From Anaerovirgula multivorans (lineage in GTDB: Bacteria; Bacillota; Clostridia; Peptostreptococcales; Natronincolaceae), in assembly GCF_900188145.1 (NCBI RefSeq), contig NZ_FZOJ01000005.1, forward strand, positions 124,001 to 188,000: 64,000 nt of DNA, read 5' to 3'. A program made the translations under genes and the position numbers. The notes under the pieces are model-generated. The model was given only the letters and a program-made list of their open reading frames with translations, searched no databases and was not told the DNA's origin. This document shows, in pieces, positions 54,570 through 63,157 of the stretch (within the stretch, counting starts at the first letter, position 1; the number at the start of each line of letters is the position of its first letter).

Positions 54570-54894
54570 TGTCAATATAAAAAATAAATTTTCAGAGGTT
54601 TAATAGGATTAATAGTAGGGATTTTTATTAGTTTATTTTTTACTATTGTAATTAAAAATAGTTTTTCATCAGTTTCTGGTACAGCTTTGGGAGTCTGTTT
54701 TGATATTTTAATAAGTGATTTAATATATTGTATTCCATATTCCGCTGAACTCTTTTTGAATTTATGATATTCAAATTTTTCAATAAAATGTTCGAAATAT
54801 ATTGAAAATAACTTTAAAATATACATAGTTTGTTCGTAAAATACATCCATTTGAAGGAAAAAAATGTATAAAAACATAAATTTTATGTAAGTTT
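54570..54894. other. AT-rich stretch without a clear gene
   Basis: A + frame near 54598-54769 reads GLIGLIVGIFISLFFTIVIK and onward to a stop, which looks like part of a membrane protein but has no start or ribosome binding site. A reverse frame of 101 codons (54572-54877) has low-complexity composition and I do not accept it as a gene. Confidence 0.35.
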
Positions 54895-55470
54895 ATGCAT
54901 TCGGCGGAATATGAGATTGTAGATTTTGATATGAGTGGTCTTGTAGCTGGCGGCAGAACCTATGAGTTAGCTGAAAAAGGCTGTTTTCCTAGAAAAAGAG
55001 GTGAAAAGGGCTATCAATTATCTGCTGCTTTTGTAGGGGATACAGGTGAAACAGTATCTGTGTTTTTTGACCCAGGTAATACCTCTTGCATCAGTTGATT
55101 TGAAGATTTATTAAAAGCAACTACCTTTAAATTCAAGGAACATCTAGCTAAAGATAACTTGATTATTCGAGCTGATTCAGGTTATGGTTCTTTTGAAAAT
55201 ATACAATTGCTTAAAGCTACGGGAGTCAAATTTGTTGTAAAAGGTTTTTCAACTCAGCAATCCAAAAACCTTGCAAAATCAGTACAAAAACATCAGTGGC
55301 AAAAAATCAATATACAAGTGCACGTTGCAGAAATCCCTACTTCAACAGCTCTAAACCTGATTACTTTGATGAAAAATATAGCCTTTGATACATCTAAGCT
55401 TAAGGATATGGGTGTCCATTCACTGATAAAAAAAACTAGGGACAATTCCTGCTTATTAAAAAAGCAATGA
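54895..55470 (+). pseudogene. IS1380-family transposase remnant with in-frame stop
   Basis: One frame carries YEIVDFDMSGLVAGGRTYEL, RGEKGYQLSAAFVGDTGETV and FFDPGNTSCIS. A TGA follows at 55096-55098, where an Arg (CGA) would fit. The same frame continues with LIIRADSGYGSFENIQLLKA and VKFVVKGFSTQQSKNLAK. These are DDE core blocks of IS1380 transposases. The N-terminus and the last third are missing. A hairpin AAAGGTATG/CATACCTTT lies at 55648-55683. Confidence 0.75.
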
Positions 55471-55647
55471 TCATAAGAGGTGTTGACATGCAAGACTATT
55501 GCACAAAGACATTTCTTCCAGCAAGTGAGAAACAAGTTGAAGAAATCAAAGCTGTTATGAAGGAATCAAATCTTTTATAGTATAAATGCGTGAATATATT
55601 GTTTAAGATATTAAATAAAAAAGTACTTACCTATATATATTATAGCA

Positions 55648-55683
55648 AAAGGTATGCAGCTATCATAATAGTTACATACCTTT
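55648..55683 (-). terminator. Probable terminator of the pirin gene
   Basis: Perfect 9-bp arms AAAGGTATG and CATACCTTT, extended by an inner GCTAT/ATAGT pairing. It lies 33 bases past the pirin stop. The T-run is short, so efficiency is uncertain. Confidence 0.5.
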
Positions 55684-55715
55684 AATATAGTTGGATACTA
55701 ATTTTTATCGAAATT

Positions 55716-56750
55716 TTATTTTTTAATATGTTCTTCTCGAATCTCTATATTGTCGTCATCATATTTTGCAAATCTGCCAACGCTTTTCGGATTGACAGGA
55801 TCTTCTCTATCCCAAGGCCATCCACCAAACTTAGTAGTACGATAATCATTATAGGCCTGAAGAATTTCATCCTGTGTATTCATCACGAAGGGACCATGGT
55901 TGATTACAGGTTCATTGATAGGTTCCCCTTCTAATAAGAGTAGATAGCTATCTTTATTCCCATTTATTATCTTAATTTCTTCATCTCCGGCCAGCTTTAT
56001 ACTAGTATTTAGTTTGATGTTGGTATTATCTATGATAATAGTATCTCCTTGATAATAGTATAAATTTCTATTTAATGTAGGAGATATGCTTGGCAAGGTA
56101 AAGCTTGCACTTGGTTCTAACTGAATCGTCCATATCCCCACATGATTTTCTCTGTCGTTGGCCCATGAATCAGGGTTAGGATCTAAACTATCTATACCTT
56201 TATAAGTACCTGCAATGATATTTATTCTAGCAACATTTCCAGCTTCATCTTTTTCTTCTACCACTGGAATATCCTCAGCCCATAGCATTTTATAACTTGG
56301 AGCTACAAATTTACCTTCACCTGGAAGATTTAACCATATCTGAAACAATTCCATCGTATTGACTTTATCATCATGTACTAATGGAAACATTTCAGCATGC
56401 TGCATACCACTTCCAGCAGTCATCCACTGTACGTCCCCAGTACCATATCTACCCGTAGCACCATTGGAGTCCGAGTGATCTACATAGCCTTGCAGGACTA
56501 CCGTAACGGTCTCAAAACCTCTATGTGGATGCGCAGGAAATCCTGGAATATCTCTTCCGTAATACATCTTCCAATCGCTGGTCAAATCAAAATCTTCTCC
56601 CAATTTTTTTCCTTCTAAGAGGGATGCAGGCACCCCTATATTGCCATTACCACTAGGATAGTAGTCAAGATGGTGCATCCTGACCAGAAAAGGATCTCCC
56701 ACATCCTCCCGAAACTTAAACTTGTCTATTGAAATTATTTTCTTTCCCAC
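55716..56750 (-). CDS. Pirin-family bicupin protein
   Basis: The start is probably GTG 56750 (344 aa, then GKKIISIDKFKF), because GGAGGAG lies 5 bases upstream; no ATG fits. The N-terminal cupin has the metal ligands PAHPHRGFETVT and GSGMQHAEM(F)P, the His/His/His/Glu set of pirin. The C-terminal cupin region includes LLLEGEPINEPVINHGPFVMN. Family members act as quercetin dioxygenases or redox-sensing cofactors. It appears to be a single gene. Confidence 0.88.
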   Translation of the reverse strand: MGKKIISIDKFKFREDVGDPFLVRMHHLDYYPSGNGNIGVPASLLEGKKLGEDFDLTSDWKMYYGRDIPGFPAHPHRGFETVTVVLQGYVDHSDSNGATGRYGTGDVQWMTAGSGMQHAEMFPLVHDDKVNTMELFQIWLNLPGEGKFVAPSYKMLWAEDIPVVEEKDEAGNVARINIIAGTYKGIDSLDPNPDSWANDRENHVGIWTIQLEPSASFTLPSISPTLNRNLYYYQGDTIIIDNTNIKLNTSIKLAGDEEIKIINGNKDSYLLLLEGEPINEPVINHGPFVMNTQDEILQAYNDYRTTKFGGWPWDREDPVNPKSVGRFAKYDDDNIEIREEHIKK

Positions 56751-56977
56751 GATATCTCCTCCATTTAAAATAATAAGATAAAACAACTGTTATATAAATT
56801 ATACCTAATAGAGCAGAATTTAAACTTAATAAATTAAATTAAATAAGGTAGTTGTGTGATTTGCTGATTGAAATCACACTATCCTTGTGGATGGGACTTT
56901 ACTTGAAAGCCAAAGGATGTTTTGTTTGCTATGTGCTTAGATATGATTGGAATAATAAAGATTTGAAAATAAAGTGC

Positions 56978-57029
56978 AATTTCGTTCCTCTAAATGACAT
57001 TTTTAGAACGGAATTGTCATTTTTTTTAC
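56978..57029 (+). terminator. Terminator with alternative upstream hairpin
   Basis: AATGACA and TGTCATT (56993-57022) precede a run of eight T. A competing 11-bp pairing, CAATTTCGTTC (56978-56988) with GAACGGAATTG (57007-57017), would break it. No gene upstream on this strand is convincing (56751-56977 holds only a shared 24-bp repeat at 56906-56929). Confidence 0.5.
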
Positions 57030-57094
57030 GTGCGACTAGCATGGACAATAACTTAGCAGTGAAAGTCTGCTGTGGGCGGGAATCACTAGGAAAA
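57030..57094 (+). mobile_element. Possible 5' end remnant of a group II intron
   Basis: Starting with GTGCGACTAGCATGGAC, the stretch continues with AGCAGTGAAAGTCTGCTGTG and GGCGGGAATCACTAGG. This resembles the start and early domain I of bacterial group II introns (GUGCG). It lies immediately after a terminator hairpin, the insertion preference of class C introns. It breaks off after about 65 bases; no reverse transcriptase gene is present. Confidence 0.45.
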
Positions 57095-57100
57095 ATAAAA

Positions 57101-57172
57101 AGGGGTCAGGTTTGAAATGTTCACTTTAAAAGTATGTGAAAATATGATAAGAATAATTGAAGCTTGACCCCC
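57101..57172. repeat. REP-like inverted repeat remnant
   Basis: AGGGGTCAGGTTTGAA at the left and AAGCTTGACCCCCT at the right are inverted over 7-8 bases. Such GGGGTCAGG ends resemble those of short RAYT-mobilised elements. The stretch 57173-57415 has a short reverse frame (57226-57351, ending IGDMSEGFKEVEKEAK) of unknown origin. Confidence 0.35.
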
Positions 57173-57415
57173 TATACTAATAAAATAGCGTTAAATTTTT
57201 TAGAATTTGTCGAAAAGCCCTTAACCTACTTAGCTTCTTTTTCAACCTCTTTAAAACCTTCTGACATATCCCCTATCTTATTAATAACAGTTTCACTCAT
57301 GTGAATCCCTTGTTGGATTCCATCATTACTTCTCTTGCTGCTTTTGATGAATATCAACCTAATTACATTAGTATGGGCATGTGTAATTGAGATCTTGAAG
57401 TCATTAGTTCAAATA

Positions 57416-57431
57416 TGGCATGTTAATTGCA
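57416..57431 (+). promoter_or_regulatory. Sigma-54 promoter of the butanediol dehydrogenase operon
   Basis: TGGCAT (57416-57421), 5 bases, TTGCA (57427-57431). The GG and GC dinucleotides are separated by exactly 10 bases, as RpoN promoters require. It lies about 200 bases upstream of the first gene. It mirrors the site at 61591, implying that the AcoR-type activator controls both. Confidence 0.7.
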
Positions 57432-57626
57432 TTGTTATGAATTGAAACAAATGCGGATTATAATAGTTTAATAAAAAAGAACGTGAATCTAATTCAAAAT
57501 AGATGTTTTATTTTCGGTATTTAAACAGGAGGTGAGATGATACGATGACTGTCATGTAAGAGGATTGAAAAATTTAACTAGAAGGAGAAATGATTAGTGA
57601 GAGAAAAAAGGAGGGAGAAAGCTCCA

Positions 57627-57929
57627 ATGTCACTTAAAGCTGCATTTATATTTGTTGCGCCTGAAGCTGATTCTAATAAGCATCGAGCAGCAATAAAAAC
57701 TCCAATGGTAAGTCTTATCGCTATAGGAGTTAAAGATTATAAAGAAGCAATCGAAGTAACGAAAGAACTTGTGGAGCAAGGTATAGCTGCCATCGAACTA
57801 TGTGGAGGATTTGGACTAGAGGGTGCGGCTGCCGTGAAAAAAGCTGCGGAAGGGAAAGCAGCTATTGGTGTAGTTCGATTTGATAATCATCCAGGGCTGC
57901 AATTTAAAAGTGGAGATGAAATTTTTTAA
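57627..57929 (+). CDS. DUF6506-like small protein
   Basis: ATG 57627 (100 aa, MSLKAAFIFVAPEADSNKHR) follows AAGGAGGG; a start 10 codons earlier overlaps that site. The protein is a compact alternating alpha/beta domain with VSLIAIGVKDYKEAIEVTKE, GIAAIELCGGFGLEGAAAVK and AIGVVRFDNHPGL. It resembles DUF6506 (name from memory), whose function is unknown. It lies 27 bases before the butanediol dehydrogenase gene and shares its sigma-54 promoter, which suggests a link to acetoin/butanediol metabolism. Confidence 0.75.
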   Translation: MSLKAAFIFVAPEADSNKHRAAIKTPMVSLIAIGVKDYKEAIEVTKELVEQGIAAIELCGGFGLEGAAAVKKAAEGKAAIGVVRFDNHPGLQFKSGDEIF

Positions 57930-57956
57930 GCATCTATAAGAAAGAGGAGGTTTTTT

Positions 57957-59015
57957 ATGAAGGCAGCAGTATGGTATGGGAAAAAAGATGTTAGAATTAT
58001 GGATGTCCCTGAACCCCCAACACCAGATAAAGGAAAAGTTAAAATTAAAGTTCAATGGTGCGGTATATGCGGTTCAGATCTACATGAGTATTTAGCAGGT
58101 CCTATTTTTATTCCAACAGCAGAGCCTCATCCTTTAACAGGTGACGTAGCGCCGATCATTCTTGGTCATGAGTTTTCTGGAGAAATTGTTGAAGTAGGGC
58201 CAGAGGTTAAAGGTTTTAAAGTGGGAGATAGAGTTGCACCTGATGCATGTCATGTTTGTCATGAATGTAATCCCTGTAAGATTGGAAAGTATAATGTCTG
58301 TGAAAAGCTAGCATTTACTGGCCTAATGACAAACGGTGCTTTTGCAGAATATGTTGTTGTTCCTGACTATACCCTCTATAAAATTCCAGATAATATGACC
58401 TATGAAACAGCAGCCTTACTTGAACCACTTTCTGTAGGAATTCATGCGGTACGGCAGGCGCCAATTGTCCAAGGGGAAAGCGTTGTTATATTTGGTGCAG
58501 GAACAATTGGCTTAGTAACACTTCAGGCAGTTCGTGCTGCTGGTGCAAGCAAAGTGTATGTTGTTGAGGTAGCTAAAGTAAGAAGAGCGTATGCGAAGCA
58601 AATGGGGGCCACTGAAGTGTTTGACCCAAATAAAGTGGATATTAAGGAAAAAATTAAAGAAGTTACAAAAGGGGTAGGAGCAGATGTTGTTTTTGAATGT
58701 ATTGGTAGTGAAAAGGTAACGCCTATAGCTATAGAAGTAGCTAGGACTGGTGGTAAGATTGTAACAGTAGGTGTTTATGAAAAAGAAACTAGTCTCAATT
58801 TCAACAATATTGTATTTAAAGATAAGCACATTATTGGCTCATTGGGCTATGCTAAAGATTTTGCAATTGCCATTGATTTAATTAATGACGGGCGCATTAA
58901 CGTGGAACCATTAATTACTGGGAAAATAAAAATAGATGACTTAATAAAAAGGGGATTTGATGAACTCATTAATCGAAAGGAAGAAAATATTAAAATCCTA
59001 GTTACACCATGGTAA
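57957..59015 (+). CDS. (R,R)-butanediol dehydrogenase / acetoin reductase-like
   Basis: This 352-aa medium-chain zinc dehydrogenase has catalytic-zinc ligands in CGICGSDLHEY and GHEFSGE, structural cysteines CHVCHECNPCKIGKYNVC, and NAD loop IFGAGTIGLVTLQAV. The TAEPHPLTGDVAPIILGHEF stretch before the GHE is characteristic of 2,3-butanediol dehydrogenases. AAGAGGAGG precedes the ATG. It interconverts 2,3-butanediol and acetoin, feeding the acetoin dehydrogenase encoded downstream. Confidence 0.9.
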   Translation: MKAAVWYGKKDVRIMDVPEPPTPDKGKVKIKVQWCGICGSDLHEYLAGPIFIPTAEPHPLTGDVAPIILGHEFSGEIVEVGPEVKGFKVGDRVAPDACHVCHECNPCKIGKYNVCEKLAFTGLMTNGAFAEYVVVPDYTLYKIPDNMTYETAALLEPLSVGIHAVRQAPIVQGESVVIFGAGTIGLVTLQAVRAAGASKVYVVEVAKVRRAYAKQMGATEVFDPNKVDIKEKIKEVTKGVGADVVFECIGSEKVTPIAIEVARTGGKIVTVGVYEKETSLNFNNIVFKDKHIIGSLGYAKDFAIAIDLINDGRINVEPLITGKIKIDDLIKRGFDELINRKEENIKILVTPW

Positions 59016-59042
59016 TGTAAGTCATTGATTAAGTATAACAAT

Positions 59043-59074
59043 AAAGAACTGCCATGATTTAGGCAGTTCTTTGT
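59043..59074 (+). terminator. Terminator after butanediol dehydrogenase
   Basis: AAAGAACTGCC and GGCAGTTCTTT form a perfect 11-bp stem around ATGATTTA. It lies 28 bases after the stop. Confidence 0.85.
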
Positions 59075-59301
59075 TGCTATGTTAAGGATTAGACCTGGTG
59101 CCAGTTACACGGTAGCTCGAAAATTAAGATTAATGACAATGTTTAGAAAATAATTGTTATAATCCCAAAATTTTATGCTATGCTATAATAAAGAACTTAT
59201 TTTTAATAATAAACTTTATTTTTTCTAATACCTTCTATGTATAATAGAATTTTTGTTAAAGATAGTAAACTTCCATTATTCTTTTAGGGGGGAAGAAGAA
59301 A

Positions 59302-61272
59302 ATGTTATATAAAATAAGTAATTCTAGTAAAATAAATACCGAACAAGCATGGAATAATTTTGTATTATCAGGAAAGGTGGAGGAAAGCTATGTACGGAAT
59401 GTTATAGCAGAGTCATGGCTTCGTTGTCATAATGCAGGAGTCAATTACTTAGACGGCTATTGTCAAGATTTGCTTTCCAGAGAAGAAATACAGATATTTA
59501 TTCAAGAAAAAAAGCAACTGATAGATATTGCAAAACCTATTATGAAAACCTTATTTAAATGTGTGGAGGGTTCTAGTTTTGTTGTTGTATTGGTCAATGA
59601 AAAGGGTCTTATACTAGAAACTATTGGAGATTCAGATGTTTTAATGATGACAAAAACGTTAAACTTTCTACCCGGAGCCAATTGGTCAGAAGAGTGTGTG
59701 GGTACCAATGCTATAGGAACTACACTGGTTATTAATAATCCTATACAGGTTTCGGGAGCAGAACATTATTGTAGTAAGCATCATATTTGGACTTGTTCTG
59801 CTGCTCCAATACATGATTCATATGGAAATGTTATAGGCTGTTTAGATATGTCGTGTTTAATAGGGCGAGAGCATTCTAAGGATTTAGGAATGGTTGTTGC
59901 AGCAGTAAGAGCTATAGAAAATCAGCTTCATAAAGAAGAAACACAAGGACGATTATTTGCTGCTCATAAACATTTAACAACTGTTTTGAGCACAATTTCA
60001 GAGGGAATCATGTCCATCGATAAGGATTCCTTTATAACACATGCAAATCCAGCCCTTGCTAAAATTGTAGGTATGCTTCCAAGTGATATAATAGGAAAAA
60101 AAGTCAGTAGTATTTTAGGAGATTGCTATCATATTAAAAAGGTTTTAGAAACAGGTAGAAGCTGTTTAGAAGAAGAAGTTACTATCGATGTGTTAAAACA
60201 GCAGATTCATTGTACATTAGAAGCTATCCCTATAAAAGATCAATCCATGCAAGTTGTGGGAGCGGTTATAACCTTTCGAGAGATTAAGCAGGTTCATCAA
60301 ATTGTAAATAAGATGGCAGGTACCCAGGCAAGATTTGGTTTTAGAGATATCGTTGGAAAGAGTCATAAAATTCAAGAGATTATTAGAAAAGCCAAAGTAG
60401 CAGCTAAAAGTCTATCTACAGTCCTACTGTTAGGAGAAAGCGGTACTGGTAAAGAAGTTTTTGCACAGGCCATCCATAATTCCAGTGAGCGTAAGGACGC
60501 ACCTTTTATAGCGGTTAACTGCGCTGCTATGCCTAGGGAATTGATACAAAGTGAACTCTTTGGTTATTGTGATGGTGCTTTTACCGGTGCTAAGCGGGGC
60601 GGCAGACCAGGAAAATTCGAATTAGCTGATGGAGGTACATTGTTATTAGACGAAATAGGAGATATGCCCCTAGATATGCAGGTAAATTTACTAAGGGTTT
60701 TACAAGAAAAAAATGTGATAAGAGTAGGTGGAGATAAGCCAATTCCTATTGATGTTCGAGTAATTGCTGCCACAAATAAAAATTTAAGCTTGGAAATAGA
60801 AAAGGGAGCTTTTCGGAAAGATTTATTTTATCGGCTAAATGTTGTTACCCTTACAATGCCATCCTTAAAGGAAAGATATGGAGATGTTAAATTATTTGTT
60901 GAATATTTTCTTCAAAGAATGTCACTCAAATTAGGTAAGGAGATTGCAGAGGTTCATCCTCAGGTTATGGAAATCTTAAACAATTATCATTGGCCCGGTA
61001 ATGTTAGAGAGCTAGAAAATGTATTAGAGTATGCTATCAATATGATGGAAGGCAATACAATTACAAAAGAATCCTTGCCTTTTTATCTTAACAAAGAAGA
61101 GATGAAAATAGAGGAGGAAGATGAGCTTTTTACTCTAGCAGAATTAGAAGGCAATGCAATTAAAAAAGCCCTAAAGAAATTTGATGGAAACATTACTAAA
61201 GTAGCTCAATCCTTAGGAATAGCTAGAAATACTCTGTACGAAAAAATGAAAAAATATAAGATAAAAAAATAA
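59302..61272 (+). CDS. acoR: Sigma-54-dependent activator (AcoR-type)
   Basis: This 656-aa protein has an N-terminal GAF sensor (about 75-205), a PAS domain (about 222-328) and an AAA+ core (about 347-570). The core has Walker A GESGTGKE at 378-385, the sigma-54 contact loop GAFTGA at 425-430, and Walker [11 protein letters not shown]-terminal Fis-type HTH follows ([20 protein letters not shown]). All elements needed to open sigma-54 promoters are intact. It lies between the two promoters it probably activates. Acetoin as effector is inference from the neighbours. Confidence 0.9.
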   Translation: MLYKISNSSKINTEQAWNNFVLSGKVEESYVRNVIAESWLRCHNAGVNYLDGYCQDLLSREEIQIFIQEKKQLIDIAKPIMKTLFKCVEGSSFVVVLVNEKGLILETIGDSDVLMMTKTLNFLPGANWSEECVGTNAIGTTLVINNPIQVSGAEHYCSKHHIWTCSAAPIHDSYGNVIGCLDMSCLIGREHSKDLGMVVAAVRAIENQLHKEETQGRLFAAHKHLTTVLSTISEGIMSIDKDSFITHANPALAKIVGMLPSDIIGKKVSSILGDCYHIKKVLETGRSCLEEEVTIDVLKQQIHCTLEAIPIKDQSMQVVGAVITFREIKQVHQIVNKMAGTQARFGFRDIVGKSHKIQEIIRKAKVAAKSLSTVLLLGESGTGKEVFAQAIHNSSERKDAPFIAVNCAAMPRELIQSELFGYCDGAFTGAKRGGRPGKFELADGGTLLLDEIGDMPLDMQVNLLRVLQEKNVIRVGGDKPIPIDVRVIAATNKNLSLEIEKGAFRKDLFYRLNVVTLTMPSLKERYGDVKLFVEYFLQRMSLKLGKEIAEVHPQVMEILNNYHWPGNVRELENVLEYAINMMEGNTITKESLPFYLNKEEMKIEEEDELFTLAELEGNAIKKALKKFDGNITKVAQSLGIARNTLYEKMKKYKIKK

Positions 61273-61303
61273 AGTATCTTCAGATGCTTTATTTTTTTAG
61301 ACG
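61270..61303 (+). terminator. Terminator of the activator gene
   Basis: AAAGTATC and GATGCTTT (one G-U) around TTCA, followed by ATTTTTTT. It begins at the stop codon. Confidence 0.75.
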
Positions 61304-61403
61304 TTTTTTAGTGTCCTGAAATTGATGAGTGGTAGATATTCTAACAGTACATATAGGAAAACAAAGAAATTCAATTGCTTCTGACAAAGAATGCAATAAA
61401 AAC

Positions 61404-61420
61404 TGTTAGAAAAGCTAACA
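61404..61420. promoter_or_regulatory. Candidate activator binding site (UAS)
   Basis: The perfect inverted repeat TGTTAG AAAAG CTAACA is centred about 180 bases upstream of the sigma-54 promoter at 61591, the usual distance for enhancer-binding proteins. The flanking DNA (61304-61590) is otherwise gene-free. Confidence 0.5.
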
Positions 61421-61590
61421 AATATTTAAGATTCCCATGATAACAATTTGCCTTAACAAAGTCATTTTACATTGAATAATTATTATTTAAATAAAAAGTT
61501 TTAGTTTGTTTTTAAAAAAAGATTGATTTGACGATAAAAAAAACTTTGTTATCAGTTGTAAATAAAAATGATTACTAGGATTTTAGAATA

Positions 61591-61606
61591 TGGCACACTT
61601 ATTGCT
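61591..61606 (+). promoter_or_regulatory. Sigma-54 promoter of the acetoin dehydrogenase operon
   Basis: TGGCAC (61591-61596), 5 bases, TTGCT (61602-61606), with GG and GC exactly 10 bases apart. This is a near-consensus RpoN site 45 bases before the Lin0512-type gene. Confidence 0.85.
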
Positions 61607-61650
61607 TATTTAATAATGGAAAACTAAGAAAATGGCAAGAGGGGGGCGCT

Positions 61651-62010
61651 ATGTGGAAGAGATATATCATTGAATTGGGATGGGGTGCAGATCTTCATGG
61701 ACAGGACGTAACAAAAGCAGCTAAGAGGGCTGTAAAGGATGCAATTTCAAGAAGCTGTCTTTGTGGATTGAAGGAAATACTGGAAATGAAGGATATTAAT
61801 GAGGTAGGAGTACATGTTATCATTGCTACGCCTTATCCAAACCAACTAGACAAGGAAAAGGTGATGAAGGTACTGCCTATAGGCAAAAAATCAATAGAAA
61901 TAGTGGAAGGGGGGATGGAGGTACCAGGGCTTTATGTGAAGGACTTTGGGGACCTTAAAGACAGCATTGTTATTGTAAATGCATGTGTGGAAGTAAAAGT
62001 ATTTTGTTAA
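61651..62010 (+). CDS. Lin0512-family protein
   Basis: This 119-aa protein has YIIELGWGADLHGQDVTKAA, KRAVKDAISRSCLCGLKEIL, VGVHVIIATPYPNQLDKEKV and EIVEGGMEVPGLYVKDFGD, the pattern of the Lin0512 family (unknown function). AAGAGGGGGG precedes the ATG. It is the first gene after the sigma-54 promoter and leads into the acetoin dehydrogenase genes, although repeat DNA of 160 bases lies between. Confidence 0.82.
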   Translation: MWKRYIIELGWGADLHGQDVTKAAKRAVKDAISRSCLCGLKEILEMKDINEVGVHVIIATPYPNQLDKEKVMKVLPIGKKSIEIVEGGMEVPGLYVKDFGDLKDSIVIVNACVEVKVFC

Positions 62011-62015
62011 AGCTT

Positions 62016-62140
62016 GATTTGTCGGTGTATTGCTAAGACTTCCGCTTCGACAAGCAGAAGATTAAGTACTACATCCTCGAAGTAAAGTTGGCTGCAATTT
62101 AGTAGGAGTAAAAACTCCTCCTGAATTAAGTCTCGTTTTA
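62016..62140 (+). repeat. Family A repeat: two copies in opposite orientation
   Basis: Bases 62020-62050, read in reverse, give TCGAAGCGGAAGTCTTAGCA then ATACACCGAC, matching 4058-4086. Bases 62052-62140 (AAGCAGAAGATTAAGTACTA, ACATCCTCGAAGT) match 15738-15826, with the hairpin AATTTAGTAGGAGT/ACTCCTCCTGAATT at its centre. So both repeat types seen singly elsewhere meet here, inside an operon. Confidence 0.75.
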
Positions 62141-62170
62141 TCTCAGCTAAAAAAACAAGGAGGGAATAAT

Positions 62171-63157
62171 ATGAATCTATCTAACGACAAGATCATAGAA
62201 ATGTATAACCAAATGCTGAAAATAAGAAAGTTTGAAGAAAAGGCCATGGGGCTTTTTGCCGAAGGTCAAATACCTGGATTTGTTCACCTATATATTGGAG
62301 AAGAAGCAGTTGCAACAGGTGTTTGTACAAATCTATCAGATGATGATTATATTACCAGTACCCATAGAGGTCACGGTCATATTTTGGCTAAAGGTGGAAA
62401 TCTAAAAGAAATGATGGCAGAGCTTTATGGAAAGGAAACAGGTTATTGTAAAGGAAAAGGTGGATCTATGCACATCGCCGATGCCACAAAAGGAATCTTA
62501 GGTGCCAACGGGATTGTAGGTGCAGGGCATAATTTAGCAGTAGGTGCAGGGATAACTGCACAATACAAAGGTACTGATCAAGTTTGTATCTGTTTTTTTG
62601 GAGACGCCTCAACCAATCAGAGCACCTTCCATGAGGCGCTAAACCTTGCAAGTATATGGAAACTTCCAGTAGTTTTTGTTTGTGAAAACAACTTATACGG
62701 AATATCTATGAATCAGTCTAGACATCAGGCAATACAAGATGTATCTGACAGAGCAGTTGCATACAACATTCCTGGAGTAACCGTCGATGGTAATGATATA
62801 TTTGCTGTTTATGAAGCGGCGAATGAGGCTATCAAAAGAGCAAGAAACGGACAAGGGCCCACTTTAGTAGAATGCAAAACCTATAGACATAGGGGACACT
62901 TTGAAGGTGATCCTACGGTTTATAGACCAGATGAAGAGCTAGCTGAATGGTTGAAAAAGGATCCAATCAATAGATTGGAGAAATATATGGTAGATAACAA
63001 GGTCATAAAGGCGGAGGAATTGAAGGCTATAAAGAAAGCGGTTGATAAACAAATTGCAGAGGCAGTGGAATTTGCTAGTAATAGTCCATATCCTTCACTA
63101 GAATCAGCAGTTGAGGATATTTATACTGATATCGTAGAGGAGGTTCGAGTTAGATGA
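62171..63157 (+). CDS. acoA: Acetoin dehydrogenase E1 alpha subunit
   Basis: This 328-aa thiamine-diphosphate enzyme subunit has GKGGSMHIADATKGILGANG, the ThDP motif FGDASTNQSTFHEALNLAS...ENN, and TYRHRGHFEGDPTVYR. The family includes acetoin and pyruvate dehydrogenase E1 alpha. The acetoin assignment rests on the AcoR activator, sigma-54 promoter and butanediol dehydrogenase nearby. AAGGAGGGAA precedes the ATG. The stop overlaps the next start (ATGA). Confidence 0.9.
   Translation: MNLSNDKIIEMYNQMLKIRKFEEKAMGLFAEGQIPGFVHLYIGEEAVATGVCTNLSDDDYITSTHRGHGHILAKGGNLKEMMAELYGKETGYCKGKGGSMHIADATKGILGANGIVGAGHNLAVGAGITAQYKGTDQVCICFFGDASTNQSTFHEALNLASIWKLPVVFVCENNLYGISMNQSRHQAIQDVSDRAVAYNIPGVTVDGNDIFAVYEAANEAIKRARNGQGPTLVECKTYRHRGHFEGDPTVYRPDEELAEWLKKDPINRLEKYMVDNKVIKAEELKAIKKAVDKQIAEAVEFASNSPYPSLESAVEDIYTDIVEEVRVR

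Noticed and set aside
54572..54877. Reverse frame of 101 codons
   Set aside because: Low-complexity Lys/Ile/Phe composition expected from AT-rich DNA, no ribosome binding site, no homology recognised.
56852..57115. 87-codon forward frame after the pirin gene
   Set aside because: It crosses a terminator, the intron-like remnant and a repeat, and has no recognisable domain.
57226..57351. Reverse frame ending IGDMSEGFKEVEKEAK as a chemotaxis receptor remnant
   Set aside because: The piece is helical but too short and generic to assign to any family; kept only as a note.
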